Source: Actinomycetota bacterium (GTDB lineage: Bacteria > Actinomycetota > Acidimicrobiia > Acidimicrobiales > Ilumatobacteraceae). From it: a stretch of DNA of 11,863 bases. Location: NCBI GenBank assembly GCA_009927375.1, contig RFNE01000172.1, positions 1-11,863 of the forward strand. Direction: 5' to 3'. Position numbers and translations under genes: made by a program. The notes under the pieces are model-generated. The model saw nothing but the letters and a program-made list of their open reading frames with translations, ran no database searches and was not told the DNA's origin. This document shows, piece by piece, positions 1 through 7,805 of the stretch (its first letter is position 1; every line of letters begins with the position of its first letter).

Positions 1-473
1 GCGACGTTGTTGTAGTCGCCGACGTAGGAGACGGTCTTTCCCTCCAGCGATCCGAACTCCTCCACCATCGTGAGCACGTCTGCGAGGGCCTGCAGTGGAT
101 GCTGGGTGTCGCTCAACATGTTGACGACCGGCACGCTCGACGCCTTGGCCAACCGTTCGACCGTCGAGTGACTAAAGACGCGCGCGCCGAGCACGGCGTG
201 GTAACCCGACATCACCGCTCCGATGTCCTCGATCGGCTCACGAACGTCGAAGCCGATCTCCTCACCCTTGGTGTACACCGGGTGTCCGCCCAACTGAACG
301 ACGGCCATCTCCATGCTGTGTCGCGTCCTGTTCGATGGCTTCTCGAAGATCAACGCGACGCCCTTCCCCGCCAGTGGCTCCCCGAGCGACGCAATCGATG
401 CTCGTGCACGGTCGAGTACTTGAGCCTGCTCGTCGGACGAGAGATCGGTGGTCGAAAGGAAGTGACGGGTCAT
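1..473 (-). CDS. argF: Ornithine carbamoyltransferase, N-terminal part (cut by window edge)
   Basis: This enzyme transfers the carbamoyl group of carbamoyl phosphate to ornithine, giving citrulline in cytoplasmic arginine synthesis. Only the first 157 codons are present; the gene runs off the left edge, so the ornithine-binding half is not visible. The carbamoyl-phosphate loop is seen as FEKPSNRTR (residues 43-51; the SxRTR signature), followed by the RVFSH segment near 98-102. HPLQ is at 125-128, where this family usually has HPCQ or HPTQ, and YVGDYNNV is at 150-157 at the domain hinge. The start is ATG at 473-471. It shares the four bases ATGA with the argD stop, so translation is probably coupled to argD. 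No strong Shine-Dalgarno sequence precedes it. Aspartate carbamoyltransferase is the nearest alternative, but the position after argD and the FEKPS/GGHPVY segments favour ArgF. Confidence 0.93.
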   Translation of the reverse strand, partial: MTRHFLSTTDLSSDEQAQVLDRARASIASLGEPLAGKGVALIFEKPSNRTRHSMEMAVVQLGGHPVYTKGEEIGFDVREPIEDIGAVMSGYHAVLGARVFSHSTVERLAKASSVPVVNMLSDTQHPLQALADVLTMVEEFGSLEGKTVSYVGDYNNV

Positions 474-1684
474 CCCAACACCGTGCCCAAGATCTCAAGG
501 GCTTCATCGACGTGAGCGTTCGACACGTTGAGCGGCGGTGCAAAGCGCAACGCAGTCGGCGTCACTGCATTCGTCACGAGACCTGCGTCGAGCAACTTCG
601 TCTGCATCGTCTTCGCGTCGATGCCGTCGACCAATTGAGCACCGAGCAACAGACCAAGTCCTCGCACACTCGCAACAGCCTTGAGCGATTCAAGTCCAGT
701 CCGCAGACGTGCACCCTGCTCAACAGCCCGCGCAGGTGCATCGATGCGGCGCATCTCGGCGATCGTCGCCAACACCGCCGACGTGGCGAGGGCGGTTCCA
801 CTGAAGGTGCTGCCGTGATCTCCAGGTGCGAAGACTCCGGCAACCTCTCTGCGGGCCCACAGCGCACCAATGGGCATTCCGTTGCCCATCCCCTTGGCCA
901 ACGTCACCACGTCGGGCTGGATGCCGAAGTGTTCGAAGCCGAACCACTGACCGGTGCGAGCAAATCCCGTCTGCACTTCATCCATGATCAGGAGCATCCC
1001 GCGCTCGGTGCAGAGTTTGCGCACGGCCGTCATGTAGTCACGGGTGGCAGGAATGACACCACCTTCACCCTGAATGGGCTCCAACAACACCGCTGCCACG
1101 GTGTCATCGATCGAGGCGACAAGAGCCTCGAAATCCCCATACGGGACGTGTCGGAATCCCTCTGGCATCGGTTGGAACGGCTCGTGCTTGGCAGGTTGTC
1201 CGGTTGCCGCAAGTGCGGCAAGTGTGCGCCCATGGAAGCTCCCGAGCGCGCTTACGACTACGTGTCGTCCTCGACCGCCGAACTTTGCGGCCAACTTGAT
1301 CGCTGCCTCATTTGCTTCCGCACCTGAATTGCAGAAGAACACTTGCCCACCGCCACCAAGGAGACGGTCGACTTCGACGGCCGCGCGTGTGGCGACTGGA
1401 TTGGCGAAGAAGTTGCTCACGTGCAGGAGTGTCTTTGCCTGTTCAGCGATGGCATCCGCGACGGCTGGATGTGAGTGCCCGAGCGACGTGACCGCAATCC
1501 CGCTCAAGAAGTCGAGGTACCGCTTGCCATCCGAATCCCACAGTTCCGTACCGGAGCCCTTCACGAACATCACCTGCGGCGCACCGAAGACGGGAATGAA
1601 TGGGCAGTAGCCCGAGCTTTGCGAAACTTGTGCGTCGAGGGTGGCAGACGCAACCGCAGACGTCGTGAAGTGATGTGCGCTCAT
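470..1684 (-). CDS. argD: Acetylornithine aminotransferase (PLP-dependent, class III)
   Basis: This enzyme converts N-acetylglutamate semialdehyde to N-acetylornithine with glutamate as amino donor and pyridoxal phosphate as cofactor. The protein is 404 residues, normal for the family. Visible motifs are NSGAEANEAAIK (119-130), the cofactor-contacting Asp in IMDEVQTGFARTG (D235), and the Schiff-base lysine in TLAKGMGNGMPIGA (K264). The segment GSTFSGTALA (291-300) replaces the more usual TFGGNPLA, a small divergence at the active-site rim. The open frame extends upstream to 1813, but ATG at 1684-1682 is chosen because it overlaps the argB stop as ATGA, the domain begins soon after it, and a purine-rich AAGGACGG lies upstream. 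It sits between argB and argF in the arg cluster. Succinylornithine or other omega-aminotransferases have similar folds; the operon context decides the call. Confidence 0.95.
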   Translation of the reverse strand: MSAHHFTTSAVASATLDAQVSQSSGYCPFIPVFGAPQVMFVKGSGTELWDSDGKRYLDFLSGIAVTSLGHSHPAVADAIAEQAKTLLHVSNFFANPVATRAAVEVDRLLGGGGQVFFCNSGAEANEAAIKLAAKFGGRGRHVVVSALGSFHGRTLAALAATGQPAKHEPFQPMPEGFRHVPYGDFEALVASIDDTVAAVLLEPIQGEGGVIPATRDYMTAVRKLCTERGMLLIMDEVQTGFARTGQWFGFEHFGIQPDVVTLAKGMGNGMPIGALWARREVAGVFAPGDHGSTFSGTALATSAVLATIAEMRRIDAPARAVEQGARLRTGLESLKAVASVRGLGLLLGAQLVDGIDAKTMQTKLLDAGLVTNAVTPTALRFAPPLNVSNAHVDEALEILGTVLG

Positions 1685-2574
1685 GCGTTGCCGTCCTTCG
1701 TGATCATCGTTCCGACGCCCGCATCGGTGAACATTTCGATCAACAACACGTGCGGAATTCGACCGTCGAGGAGGTGCGTGCGGTTGACCCCGCCGTCGAG
1801 GGCCTCGAGACAACTCTCCATCTTGGGAATCATTCCCCCATCGATCGCCCCAGTCGACATCATCGAGCGAATCTCCCCGGCAGTCGCTCGCCGCAGGAGC
1901 GACGAAGGATCGTCCTTGTCGAGTCGCAGGCCGTCGATGTCCGTCAAGTAGACGAGCTTTTCCGCGGAAAGTGCAACGGCAATCGCCGCAGCCGCAGTGT
2001 CGGCGTTCACGTTGTACGCCTGACCCGAGGCATCGGCACCGATCGTGGCGACGACCGGCACCGAACCGTCCGCGAGCGTCGATCGCAACACGGTCGTATC
2101 GACAGAGACGATGTCGCCGACGAAGCCGAGATCTGGATCGCGCTGAACGACTTTCAAGAGCCCTGCATCCTGACCCGACACACCGACGGCTTGGCCACCA
2201 TGCACGTTGATCGCCGACACGAGCTGCGGGTTCACGGTGCCGAGGAGCACCATGCTCGCGATCTCGATCGTCTCGGCATCGGTCACGCGCAATCCATTGC
2301 GGAACTCGGCCTTCTTCCCCAGTCGCTCCATCATCGCGCTGATTTGTGGTCCGCCGCCGTGCACGACGACAGGGCGAATACCGACCGCATGGAGCAAAGC
2401 GATGTCCTGGGCGAACGTTCCTGCCGCATCTGCATCACTGGCGCCTGCAAGGGCATTCCCGCCGTACTTGACGACGACCGTCTTGCCCGCGAATCGCTGA
2501 ATATACGGCAAGGCCTCGATGAGCAACGAGCCCGTTTGCTCGTGATGAGCCTGCACACCGATCATCGCGCTCAT
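1681..2574 (-). CDS. argB: Acetylglutamate kinase
   Basis: This kinase phosphorylates N-acetylglutamate at its gamma-carboxylate, the second step of arginine synthesis. The protein has 297 residues of the amino-acid-kinase fold. Visible motifs are VVVKYGGNA (33-41, with Lys36 of the ATP-phosphate site), HGGGPQI (72-78), FRNGLRVTD (91-99), YNVNADTAAA (187-196), YLTDIDGL (209-216) and GGMIPKM (246-252). An N-terminal helix precedes the kinase core (LLIEALPYIQRF, 17-28), and the C-terminal segment EMFTDAGVGTMI is present. In this family these elements typify arginine-inhibited hexameric kinases, so feedback inhibition by arginine is a reasonable inference. ATG at 2574 is chosen because it overlaps the argC stop (ATGA); a second in-frame ATG lies three codons later at 2565. 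argJ, which normally precedes argB in actinobacteria, is absent. Confidence 0.96.
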   Translation of the reverse strand: MSAMIGVQAHHEQTGSLLIEALPYIQRFAGKTVVVKYGGNALAGASDADAAGTFAQDIALLHAVGIRPVVVHGGGPQISAMMERLGKKAEFRNGLRVTDAETIEIASMVLLGTVNPQLVSAINVHGGQAVGVSGQDAGLLKVVQRDPDLGFVGDIVSVDTTVLRSTLADGSVPVVATIGADASGQAYNVNADTAAAAIAVALSAEKLVYLTDIDGLRLDKDDPSSLLRRATAGEIRSMMSTGAIDGGMIPKMESCLEALDGGVNRTHLLDGRIPHVLLIEMFTDAGVGTMITKDGNA

Positions 2575-3593
2575 GGGTACACCCCGACTTGACTGAGTCC
2601 GAGTTGTTCATCGAGCCCGAGTGCGACGTTTGCCGCTTGCAGTGCCCCACCGGATGCGCCCTTAGTCAGATTGTCGAGCGCCGACAACACGACGACGTAC
2701 CCAGAGCGCTCGTCGTATCGTGCCGTGAGGTGGACCGAGTTCGTTCCGAGCGTTGCCTTCGTCGACGGAATCGCAGGCGACACGGACACGAACGGTTCGC
2801 CCGCATACGCCTTCGCCAACGCTGCGAGAACCCCGGGTGTAGTCGGTGTGGTGCCGGACTTTGGTCGTGCATAACACGTTGCGAGGATTCCCCTATTCAT
2901 CGGAGCGAGATGTGGGGTGAAGAGGATCTGCGCGCCGGTCACCTGCTCCATCTCTGGCGTGTGACGATGATCGAGCAAGCCGTATGCGGTGAAGTCCTCG
3001 TTCACGCTCGCGAACATCGACGATTGCTTCAATGCCCTTCCTGCGCCAGAAACTCCCGAGGCGGCATCGACGATGACACCCGATGGCTCGATGACCCCAC
3101 TCTTCACGAGTGGCGCGAGGGCAAGACTCGCCGCGGTGACGTAACAACCAGGTGTGGCGATGAACGTCGCGCCTGCGAGGGCTGACCGATACATCTCCGG
3201 AAGCCCGTACACGGCCTGCTTGACCAACGCTGGCTGTGTGTGCTCAAAGCCGTACCACCGTGGATACAGCGACGTGTCTTGGAGACGAAACGCTGCTGAC
3301 AGATCGACAACCAGCCGAACCTTGCCAACCAATTGCGGAGCAATCTCGAGTGCAGCTTCATGCGGAAGGCACAGGAAGACGACGTCACAACGAAGAGCTG
3401 ACGCGAGGTCGAACTCCGAAAACACCAAGTTCGGATAGTGGGTCGCAAGCGATGGATACACGGAGGCAGCCCGAGATCCAGCCTGCGAATCCCCCGTCGC
3501 ATAGGAAACGGATAGTTCTGGATGCTGGGCGCAAAGACGCAGTAGCTCAACGCCAGTAAAGCCCGATGCCCCCAGAATGCCGACCGAATACAT
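2571..3593 (-). CDS. argC: N-acetyl-gamma-glutamyl-phosphate reductase
   Basis: This enzyme reduces N-acetylglutamyl phosphate to the semialdehyde with NADPH, the third step of arginine synthesis. The 340-residue length is normal. The nucleotide-binding loop GASGFTG is at residues 8-14. The catalytic cysteine is C150 in ATPGCYVTAA, and the HRHTPEM segment at 209-215 holds the conserved His region of the active site. PHLAPMNRGI follows at 227-236. ATG at 3593-3591 lies one base from an ArgR-type operator, and no Shine-Dalgarno sequence can be seen. A TATAGT -10 element ends 8 bases before the ATG, so the mRNA is probably leaderless or nearly so. This is the first gene of the arg cluster. Its stop overlaps the argB start by four bases. 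Confidence 0.97.
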   Translation of the reverse strand: MYSVGILGASGFTGVELLRLCAQHPELSVSYATGDSQAGSRAASVYPSLATHYPNLVFSEFDLASALRCDVVFLCLPHEAALEIAPQLVGKVRLVVDLSAAFRLQDTSLYPRWYGFEHTQPALVKQAVYGLPEMYRSALAGATFIATPGCYVTAASLALAPLVKSGVIEPSGVIVDAASGVSGAGRALKQSSMFASVNEDFTAYGLLDHRHTPEMEQVTGAQILFTPHLAPMNRGILATCYARPKSGTTPTTPGVLAALAKAYAGEPFVSVSPAIPSTKATLGTNSVHLTARYDERSGYVVVLSALDNLTKGASGGALQAANVALGLDEQLGLSQVGVYP

Positions 3594-3594
3594 A

Positions 3595-3610
3595 GGGCAT
3601 AACTATACAG
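3595..3610. promoter_or_regulatory. ARG box 2 (weaker, degenerate ArgR operator candidate)
   Basis: GGGCATAACTATACAG matches the TTGCATA-NN-TATGCAA pattern of box 1 at 10 of 14 symmetric positions. Its centre is 20 bp from that of box 1, about two helical turns, similar to the paired boxes bound by one ArgR hexamer in E. coli. It covers the -10 of the argC promoter and ends two bases from the argC start codon. Confidence 0.62.
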
Positions 3611-3630
3611 TCAGTTGCATAGTTATGCAA
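3602..3630 (-). promoter_or_regulatory. argC promoter, likely producing a leaderless arg operon mRNA
   Basis: Reading the minus strand, TTGCAT (3630-3625) is followed by exactly 17 bases and then TATAGT (3607-3602), five of six matches to TATAAT. Eight bases then separate TATAGT from the argC ATG. A start of transcription at the usual 6-8 bases past the -10 would fall on or one to two bases before the A of the ATG. The -35 lies in the upstream ARG box and the -10 in the downstream box, so a bound repressor would mask both core elements. Promoter strength and start point are inferred, not observed. Confidence 0.7.
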
Positions 3631-3631
3631 C
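3614..3631. promoter_or_regulatory. ARG box 1 (strong ArgR operator candidate)
   Basis: GTTGCATA and TATGCAAC form perfect 8-bp arms around a two-base centre (GT). This is the TTGCATA-type palindrome expected of ARG boxes, differing from the E. coli half-site TTGAAT mainly by C for A. It lies between pheT and argC and covers the -35 of the argC promoter. ArgR itself is not in the window; in actinobacteria argR usually follows argF, beyond the left edge here. Confidence 0.75.
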
Positions 3632-3635
3632 GACC

Positions 3636-5981
3636 CTAGCGAAGCGTGCCGCCCAGCTTTTCGACCGCTTGGATGCACTTCGCTCGGGTGTCGGCCACGG
3701 TTTCATCCGTCAGGGTCTTGTCGGGGGCCTGGAGTCGGATTCGATAGGCAATGCTCCGGTGACCCTCCGAAACACCCTTTCCTCGATACACGTCGAACTG
3801 ACGGACATCGACCGCCAGCGATCCCCCCGCCTGACGAAGAGCCCGATGCACTTGGGCCGCGGACACCGTGTCAGCGACGACGAAGGCGAGATCGAAGTCC
3901 GTTGATGGGAACTTGCTCACGACCTGTGCAGCGTGCGGCTTTGGTTCTCTGCCAACACGATCGACAGGTTCAACTCCAGACACGCAACTCGGCCAACGAT
4001 CCCCAAGCGATGCAGTACGGCTGGGTCAATCTCCCCGAACGCCCCGAGTGAGATCTTCCCTCGTCGAAGCGCCACACTTCGCGTCGCGTGATAGCCCGCT
4101 GGCGGCTCGTCACTGATGAGCTGTGCTCCGATCTCGAGAGCACCGAGATTTGGGACCACAAGTCAGCCGCGCGTGACGCGTCGGCGTCTGCGATCACGAT
4201 GCAGAGTGCTTCATATTCATCGGGCAACTGTTCGCTTCCTTGCGGATACACGTGACCGATCTCGAAGAGTGCGATGTTGTCTGCGCGATGCGACTGGTTG
4301 TACGCAACTGCCTTCAGAAGTCCGGGTCGCAGCGAGGTGCGCAACATGCTCTCTTCTGCAACCAGTGGATTGGCGAGTCGCAATGCCCGCGATTCATCCA
4401 CTCCAACCGAGGATTGATCGCCAGGAGCAAGGAACGGGTTTGGCATCGCCTCGCTCAGTCCGAGACTGCGCACCACTTGACGAGTGAGACGTCGCCGAAT
4501 CTGGATGTCGGAGAGTCGGCCGTGAACCGGAGAAGTCGGAACGATCTTGCCGAGATTCTCGTACCCGATGTGCCGGGCGAGTTCTTCGACGAGATCAATC
4601 TCCGTCACGCAATCTGGTCGCCACGACGGCACCGTGACGCTCACCGTTTCCTCGCCATCGTTCACACCAAATCCAAGTGGCGCAAGCACCCTCCGGACTC
4701 CTGCAGCATCCAGTTTCTGACCGAGCACACGGTCCACTTGGAGAAGTCGAAGGTTCAGCTCCGTCGTCGGCGCGGGAAGATGTGGTGTTCGTGCATCGCT
4801 CATTCCCTCGTGCACGACGAGATCAGGGCAGGTCAGCCGCAACAGCTCGGCAAACCGTGCGACTGCTCGCTCGGCGCCGTAGGGGTCCACTCCCCGCTCG
4901 AACCGAAGGGATGCCTCGGTGCGCAGTCCAAGTCCTGAAACGCTCCGCGCGATGGTGGGGCATCGAAATGGGCGATCTCGAGCGCAATCGTCGTCGTGTC
5001 ACTGCGTACTTCCGAGTCGAGTCCCCCCATGATTCCAGCGATGCCAACGATGACGTTGTCCCCGTTGCAGATGACAAGGTCGTGTGCCGACAGAGTGCGC
5101 TCCACCTTGTCGAGTGTGGTGAACTTCTCGCCTTCGGTCGCAAGGCGGACGATGAAGCCCTTCTCGACCGATCGAACGTCGTAGGCGTGGTTGGGCTGGT
5201 TCAATTCGAGATTGACGAGGTTCGAGACATCAACGATGTTGTTGATCGCACGCATACCCGCGTGCGCAAGCCGCTGCGCGATCCAGTCGGGAGAATCAGT
5301 GACACGGACACCCGAAATGGTGGTGACGGTGAAACGTGGGCAACCCTGTTCATCGCGAATGTCGACCGGAATCGAGCGCGAAGCACCCGCTTTCGTCGCA
5401 GAGGGAGCAGTTTCCTTCAGCGCAACCTTCATGCGGGCTGCGAGTTCGCGTGCCACACCGAGGTGACCGAAGCAATCCGGTCGATTGCGGGTGACATCGA
5501 GATCGAACACGACATCTGGCTTGACGCCCATCTCGGCGAACACATCGTTGCCGAGGGTTGCCGACGGCGGAAGGATCAAGAGACCGGAAGAATCTGCTCC
5601 GATTCCAAGTTCGATCGCCGAGCAGAGCATGCCCTCACTGTCGATACCGAGGATTCCTCGCTGGGCGATCACACGACCATCGGGCATGGCCGTTCCCAGG
5701 GTGGCAAGCGGAACCTTGTCGCCTACCGACATGTTGTTCGCACCACACCACACGTGGCGCTCGACGCCGTCTCCTGCATCGACGAACACCCGCTGCACCT
5801 TTGCGGCATCCGGGTGTCGTTCGAGACGCTTGACCTGTGCGACGACCACGCCGGGGAATGTGGAGCCGACGCGGTCGATCGATTCAACCGCAAGTCCGAG
5901 TGCGGTCATGTGATCGGCTATTGCGTCAATGTCGTCACCGAAGTCGCCGAACTCCTTCAACCACGAGTGGACGATCTTCAC
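3636..5981 (-). CDS. pheT: Phenylalanyl-tRNA synthetase beta subunit, broken by three apparent frameshifts
   Basis: This is the beta chain of the alpha2-beta2 enzyme that charges tRNA-Phe. After three corrections it would be about 782 residues, normal for the family. GTG at 5981 overlaps the pheS stop (GTGA). The N-terminal tRNA-binding OB domain includes GVVVAQVKRLERHPDA and WCGANN. The B3/B4 editing region includes DVTRNRPDCFGHLGVARELA, the B5 region PSWRPDCVTEIDLVEELARH, and the C-terminal anticodon-binding fold KFPSTDFDLAFVV. The frame changes near 4955-4960 (CCCC run on the coding strand), near 4143-4147 and near 3946-3953. Each change is consistent with one missing base, and family sequence continues across each: DAP then IARSVSGLGLRTEAS; LWSQIS then GALEIGAQL; ELNLSIVLA then REPKPHAAQ. 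The gene is essential, so sequence error is likelier than decay. The stop is TAG at 3638-3636. Confidence 0.9.
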
Positions 5982-7018
5982 GTGAACTGCCTCAAGAAGC
6001 GAAGGTCGTTCGTGTACATCTCACGAATGTCTTCGACACCGTGGCGCTCCTTGGCCATGCGGTCGATGCCGAATCCGAAAGCGAATCCCGTGTACTCGTC
6101 GGGGTCGATGCCACCTGCCGCCAAGACGTTCGGGTGCACCATGCCACAGCCACCAAGTTCGATCCAGCTTCCGTTCGCTCGACGGATGTCGAATTCGGCG
6201 CTCGGTTCGGTGAAGGGGAAGAACGACGGTCGGAGTCGGCTCGTGAACTCATTGCCGAAGAACGCTTTCGTGAACGCCTCGATGATGCCGGCGAGATGCG
6301 CAAACGTGATCCCCTTGTCGATCACGAGACCCTCGATCTGGTGGAACACCGGCATGTGTGTGGCATCGGGTGTGTCGCGACGGAAGACGCGGCCGGGCAT
6401 GATCGCATAGATCGGCGGCTTCCAGGATTGCATGACCCGGATCTGCACCGGTGAGGTATGCGTGCGCAGAAGAACCGTGTTCGCCTCGTGTTGATCGGAG
6501 AACGGTTCGATGAACATGGTGTCGAACTCGCTCCGCGCGGGATGCGACGCGGGCATGTTCAACGCCTCGAAGTTGTAGAAGTCGGTCTCGACCTCTGGTC
6601 CCTCGGCGACTTGGAATCCAAGACCGATGAAGACATCTTCGAGTCGTTCCGTTGCCTGCGTGACGATGTGGGCGGTCCCCCGTCGCGGACCGGTAAGGAA
6701 CTCCGTGAGATCCATCCTTTCGCGTTCGACCTGTGCGGCAAATTCGGCGTCGCCAAGCTCGTTCTCACGGGCAACACGAGCTGATTCGATTTCGGCTGTT
6801 GCCTCGCTCAGGGCCTGACCAACCGCCTTCTTTTCCGCGGCGTCTTCGATCTTTCCGAGTTGGGCTCGAATCGCATTGAGCGCGCTCTTTTTGTTCGCCA
6901 ACTCGGCAGCGACCTTGCGCAGGGATGCCGTATCCGTGGCGCTTGCGATCGCAGAAACTGCACTCTGGCGAGCCTTGTCGACCTCGTCGCGCAGTGACGG
7001 TGTGGCTTTGCCGGTCAT
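5978..7018 (-). CDS. pheS: Phenylalanyl-tRNA synthetase alpha subunit
   Basis: This is the catalytic chain of PheRS: it activates phenylalanine with ATP and transfers it to tRNA-Phe as a complex with PheT. The protein has 346 residues. The N-terminal 100 residues look like the helical coiled-coil arm that binds tRNA (charged, Ala-rich). Class II motif 2 is seen at GRVFRRDTPDATHMPVFHQIEG (split here as residues 209-219 and 220-230). The Phe-pocket segment FPFTEPSAEFDI is at 267-278 and motif 3, GFAFGFGIDRMA, at 311-322. ATG at 7018 is chosen because it starts 13 bases after the methyltransferase stop and gives a normal N-terminus; the open frame runs upstream to 7075 without a better start. 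No strong Shine-Dalgarno sequence precedes it. Its TGA stop overlaps the pheT GTG start. Confidence 0.96.
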   Translation of the reverse strand: MTGKATPSLRDEVDKARQSAVSAIASATDTASLRKVAAELANKKSALNAIRAQLGKIEDAAEKKAVGQALSEATAEIESARVARENELGDAEFAAQVERERMDLTEFLTGPRRGTAHIVTQATERLEDVFIGLGFQVAEGPEVETDFYNFEALNMPASHPARSEFDTMFIEPFSDQHEANTVLLRTHTSPVQIRVMQSWKPPIYAIMPGRVFRRDTPDATHMPVFHQIEGLVIDKGITFAHLAGIIEAFTKAFFGNEFTSRLRPSFFPFTEPSAEFDIRRANGSWIELGGCGMVHPNVLAAGGIDPDEYTGFAFGFGIDRMAKERHGVEDIREMYTNDLRFLRQFT

Positions 7019-7031
7019 ACCGCTGACAACG

Positions 7032-7805
7032 CTACTCGTTGTGGGTGTCTGAAGAATGTTGATTTGCGGTCGCAAAGCACATGATCGTCGCGGCCATCGC
7101 GACGTTCAGGCTTTCGCTCCGACCACGATGAGGAATGGTCACCCACACGTCGGCATCGAAGGATTCTTCGAGTCCCCGAGCTTCGTTCCCCATCGCCAAG
7201 CAGACCTTTCCTGAGAGATCCGCTTCGTCGAGCGAGACCGAACGACCTTCGTCATGCGACGAGGTTCCGACGATGCGATAGCCCTTCTTGCGAACGTCGT
7301 CCAACGATGCGCCTTCCACGATCGCAAGGTGAAAGACCGCGCCGGCAGAGGATCGCACGACCTTTGGATTCGTCGGGTCGACACTGCCTTCACTCAGCAT
7401 CACCGCCGACGCACCGAAGGCCTCGGCGGAACGCAAGATGGTGCCGAGATTGCCTGGGTCGCTCACCGACTCGCACCACACGACCCAGTCAGATGGTGAT
7501 GGACTCCACGTGCGAAGGGTTCGCTTTGCGATCGCAAGAGCAGGCTGTGGGGACTGGGTGTCGGCGACTCGCTCGAGTACGCCGCGCGCAAGGGCGAAGA
7601 CCTCCGCGTCGGTTCCGGGGAACGCGATCCCCTTGTCGTTCGTGAAGATCTCCTCGATCTCCCACCCCGCCGAGATGGCCTCCGCGATGAGCGTCGGACC
7701 TTCGATGACGAATAGACCTTCCTCCAAACGAGCACTGCGGCGCCCGATGAGGCGCCGCAGTCGTTGAACTCGTGGATGTGAAAAAGAAAGGAACGCGTCG
7801 TTCAG
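7032..7805 (-). CDS. TrmH/SpoU-family (TsnR-like) 2'-O-ribose RNA methyltransferase
   Basis: This SPOUT-fold enzyme methylates a ribose 2'-OH in RNA using S-adenosylmethionine; ribosomal RNA is the likely substrate given the ribosomal neighbours. The N-terminal substrate-binding domain is seen as HPRVQRLRRL and LFVIEGPTLIAEA (31-43). The three SPOUT motifs are NLGTILRSAEAFGA (119-132, Asn119 and Arg125), LAMGNEARGLEES (203-215, Glu208) and ESLNVAMAAT (231-240, Asn234). The start is inferred to be CTG at 7805: no ATG, GTG or TTG fits the family N-terminus, AGGGGAG lies 7-8 bases upstream, and CTGA overlaps the rplT stop, as in other junctions here. This gives 257 residues. TTG at 7727 is the first conventional start but would remove the conserved N-terminal helix. 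It occupies the position of tsnR in mycobacteria; the exact target nucleotide cannot be told from sequence. Confidence 0.88.
   Translation of the reverse strand: MNDAFLSFSHPRVQRLRRLIGRRSARLEEGLFVIEGPTLIAEAISAGWEIEEIFTNDKGIAFPGTDAEVFALARGVLERVADTQSPQPALAIAKRTLRTWSPSPSDWVVWCESVSDPGNLGTILRSAEAFGASAVMLSEGSVDPTNPKVVRSSAGAVFHLAIVEGASLDDVRKKGYRIVGTSSHDEGRSVSLDEADLSGKVCLAMGNEARGLEESFDADVWVTIPHRGRSESLNVAMAATIMCFATANQHSSDTHNE
7734..7761 (-). repeat. Perfect 11-bp inverted repeat, hairpin just after rplT
   Basis: ACTGCGGCGCC (7734-7744) and GGCGCCGCAGT (7751-7761) pair perfectly around a 6-base loop. The structure begins about 40 bases downstream of the rplT stop and lies inside the inferred N-terminal coding part of the methyltransferase gene (the RLRRLIGRRSAR segment). 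No T-run follows it on either strand, so it is not a standard intrinsic terminator. In RNA it would be a very stable stem that could slow ribosomes or polymerase or protect the upstream message. That role is inference; it could also be incidental to an Arg-rich coding segment. Confidence 0.55.

Noticed and set aside
335..1327. 330-codon plus-strand open frame opposite argD/argF
   Set aside because: It is a shadow of argD and argF with biased composition and no family pattern.
1675..2592. 305-codon plus-strand open frame opposite argB
   Set aside because: It mirrors argB almost end to end; composition is typical of an antisense shadow.
3597..3628. 10-bp inverted repeat GCATAACTAT/ATAGTTATGC as a pheT terminator
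   Set aside because: It is AT-rich with a 12-base loop and no T-run; its symmetry is explained by two ARG boxes in tandem.
3636..5981. Programmed frameshifting or split-gene organisation of pheT
   Set aside because: Three breaks with no slippery heptamer and stimulator pattern, plus similar breaks in fmt and the methyltransferase, fit sequence error better.
4677..6410. 577-codon plus-strand open frame antisense to pheT and pheS
   Set aside because: It lies opposite clear PheT/PheS coding sequence, is Arg/His-rich low-quality sequence without recognisable motifs, and is the usual shadow frame of GC-rich coding DNA.
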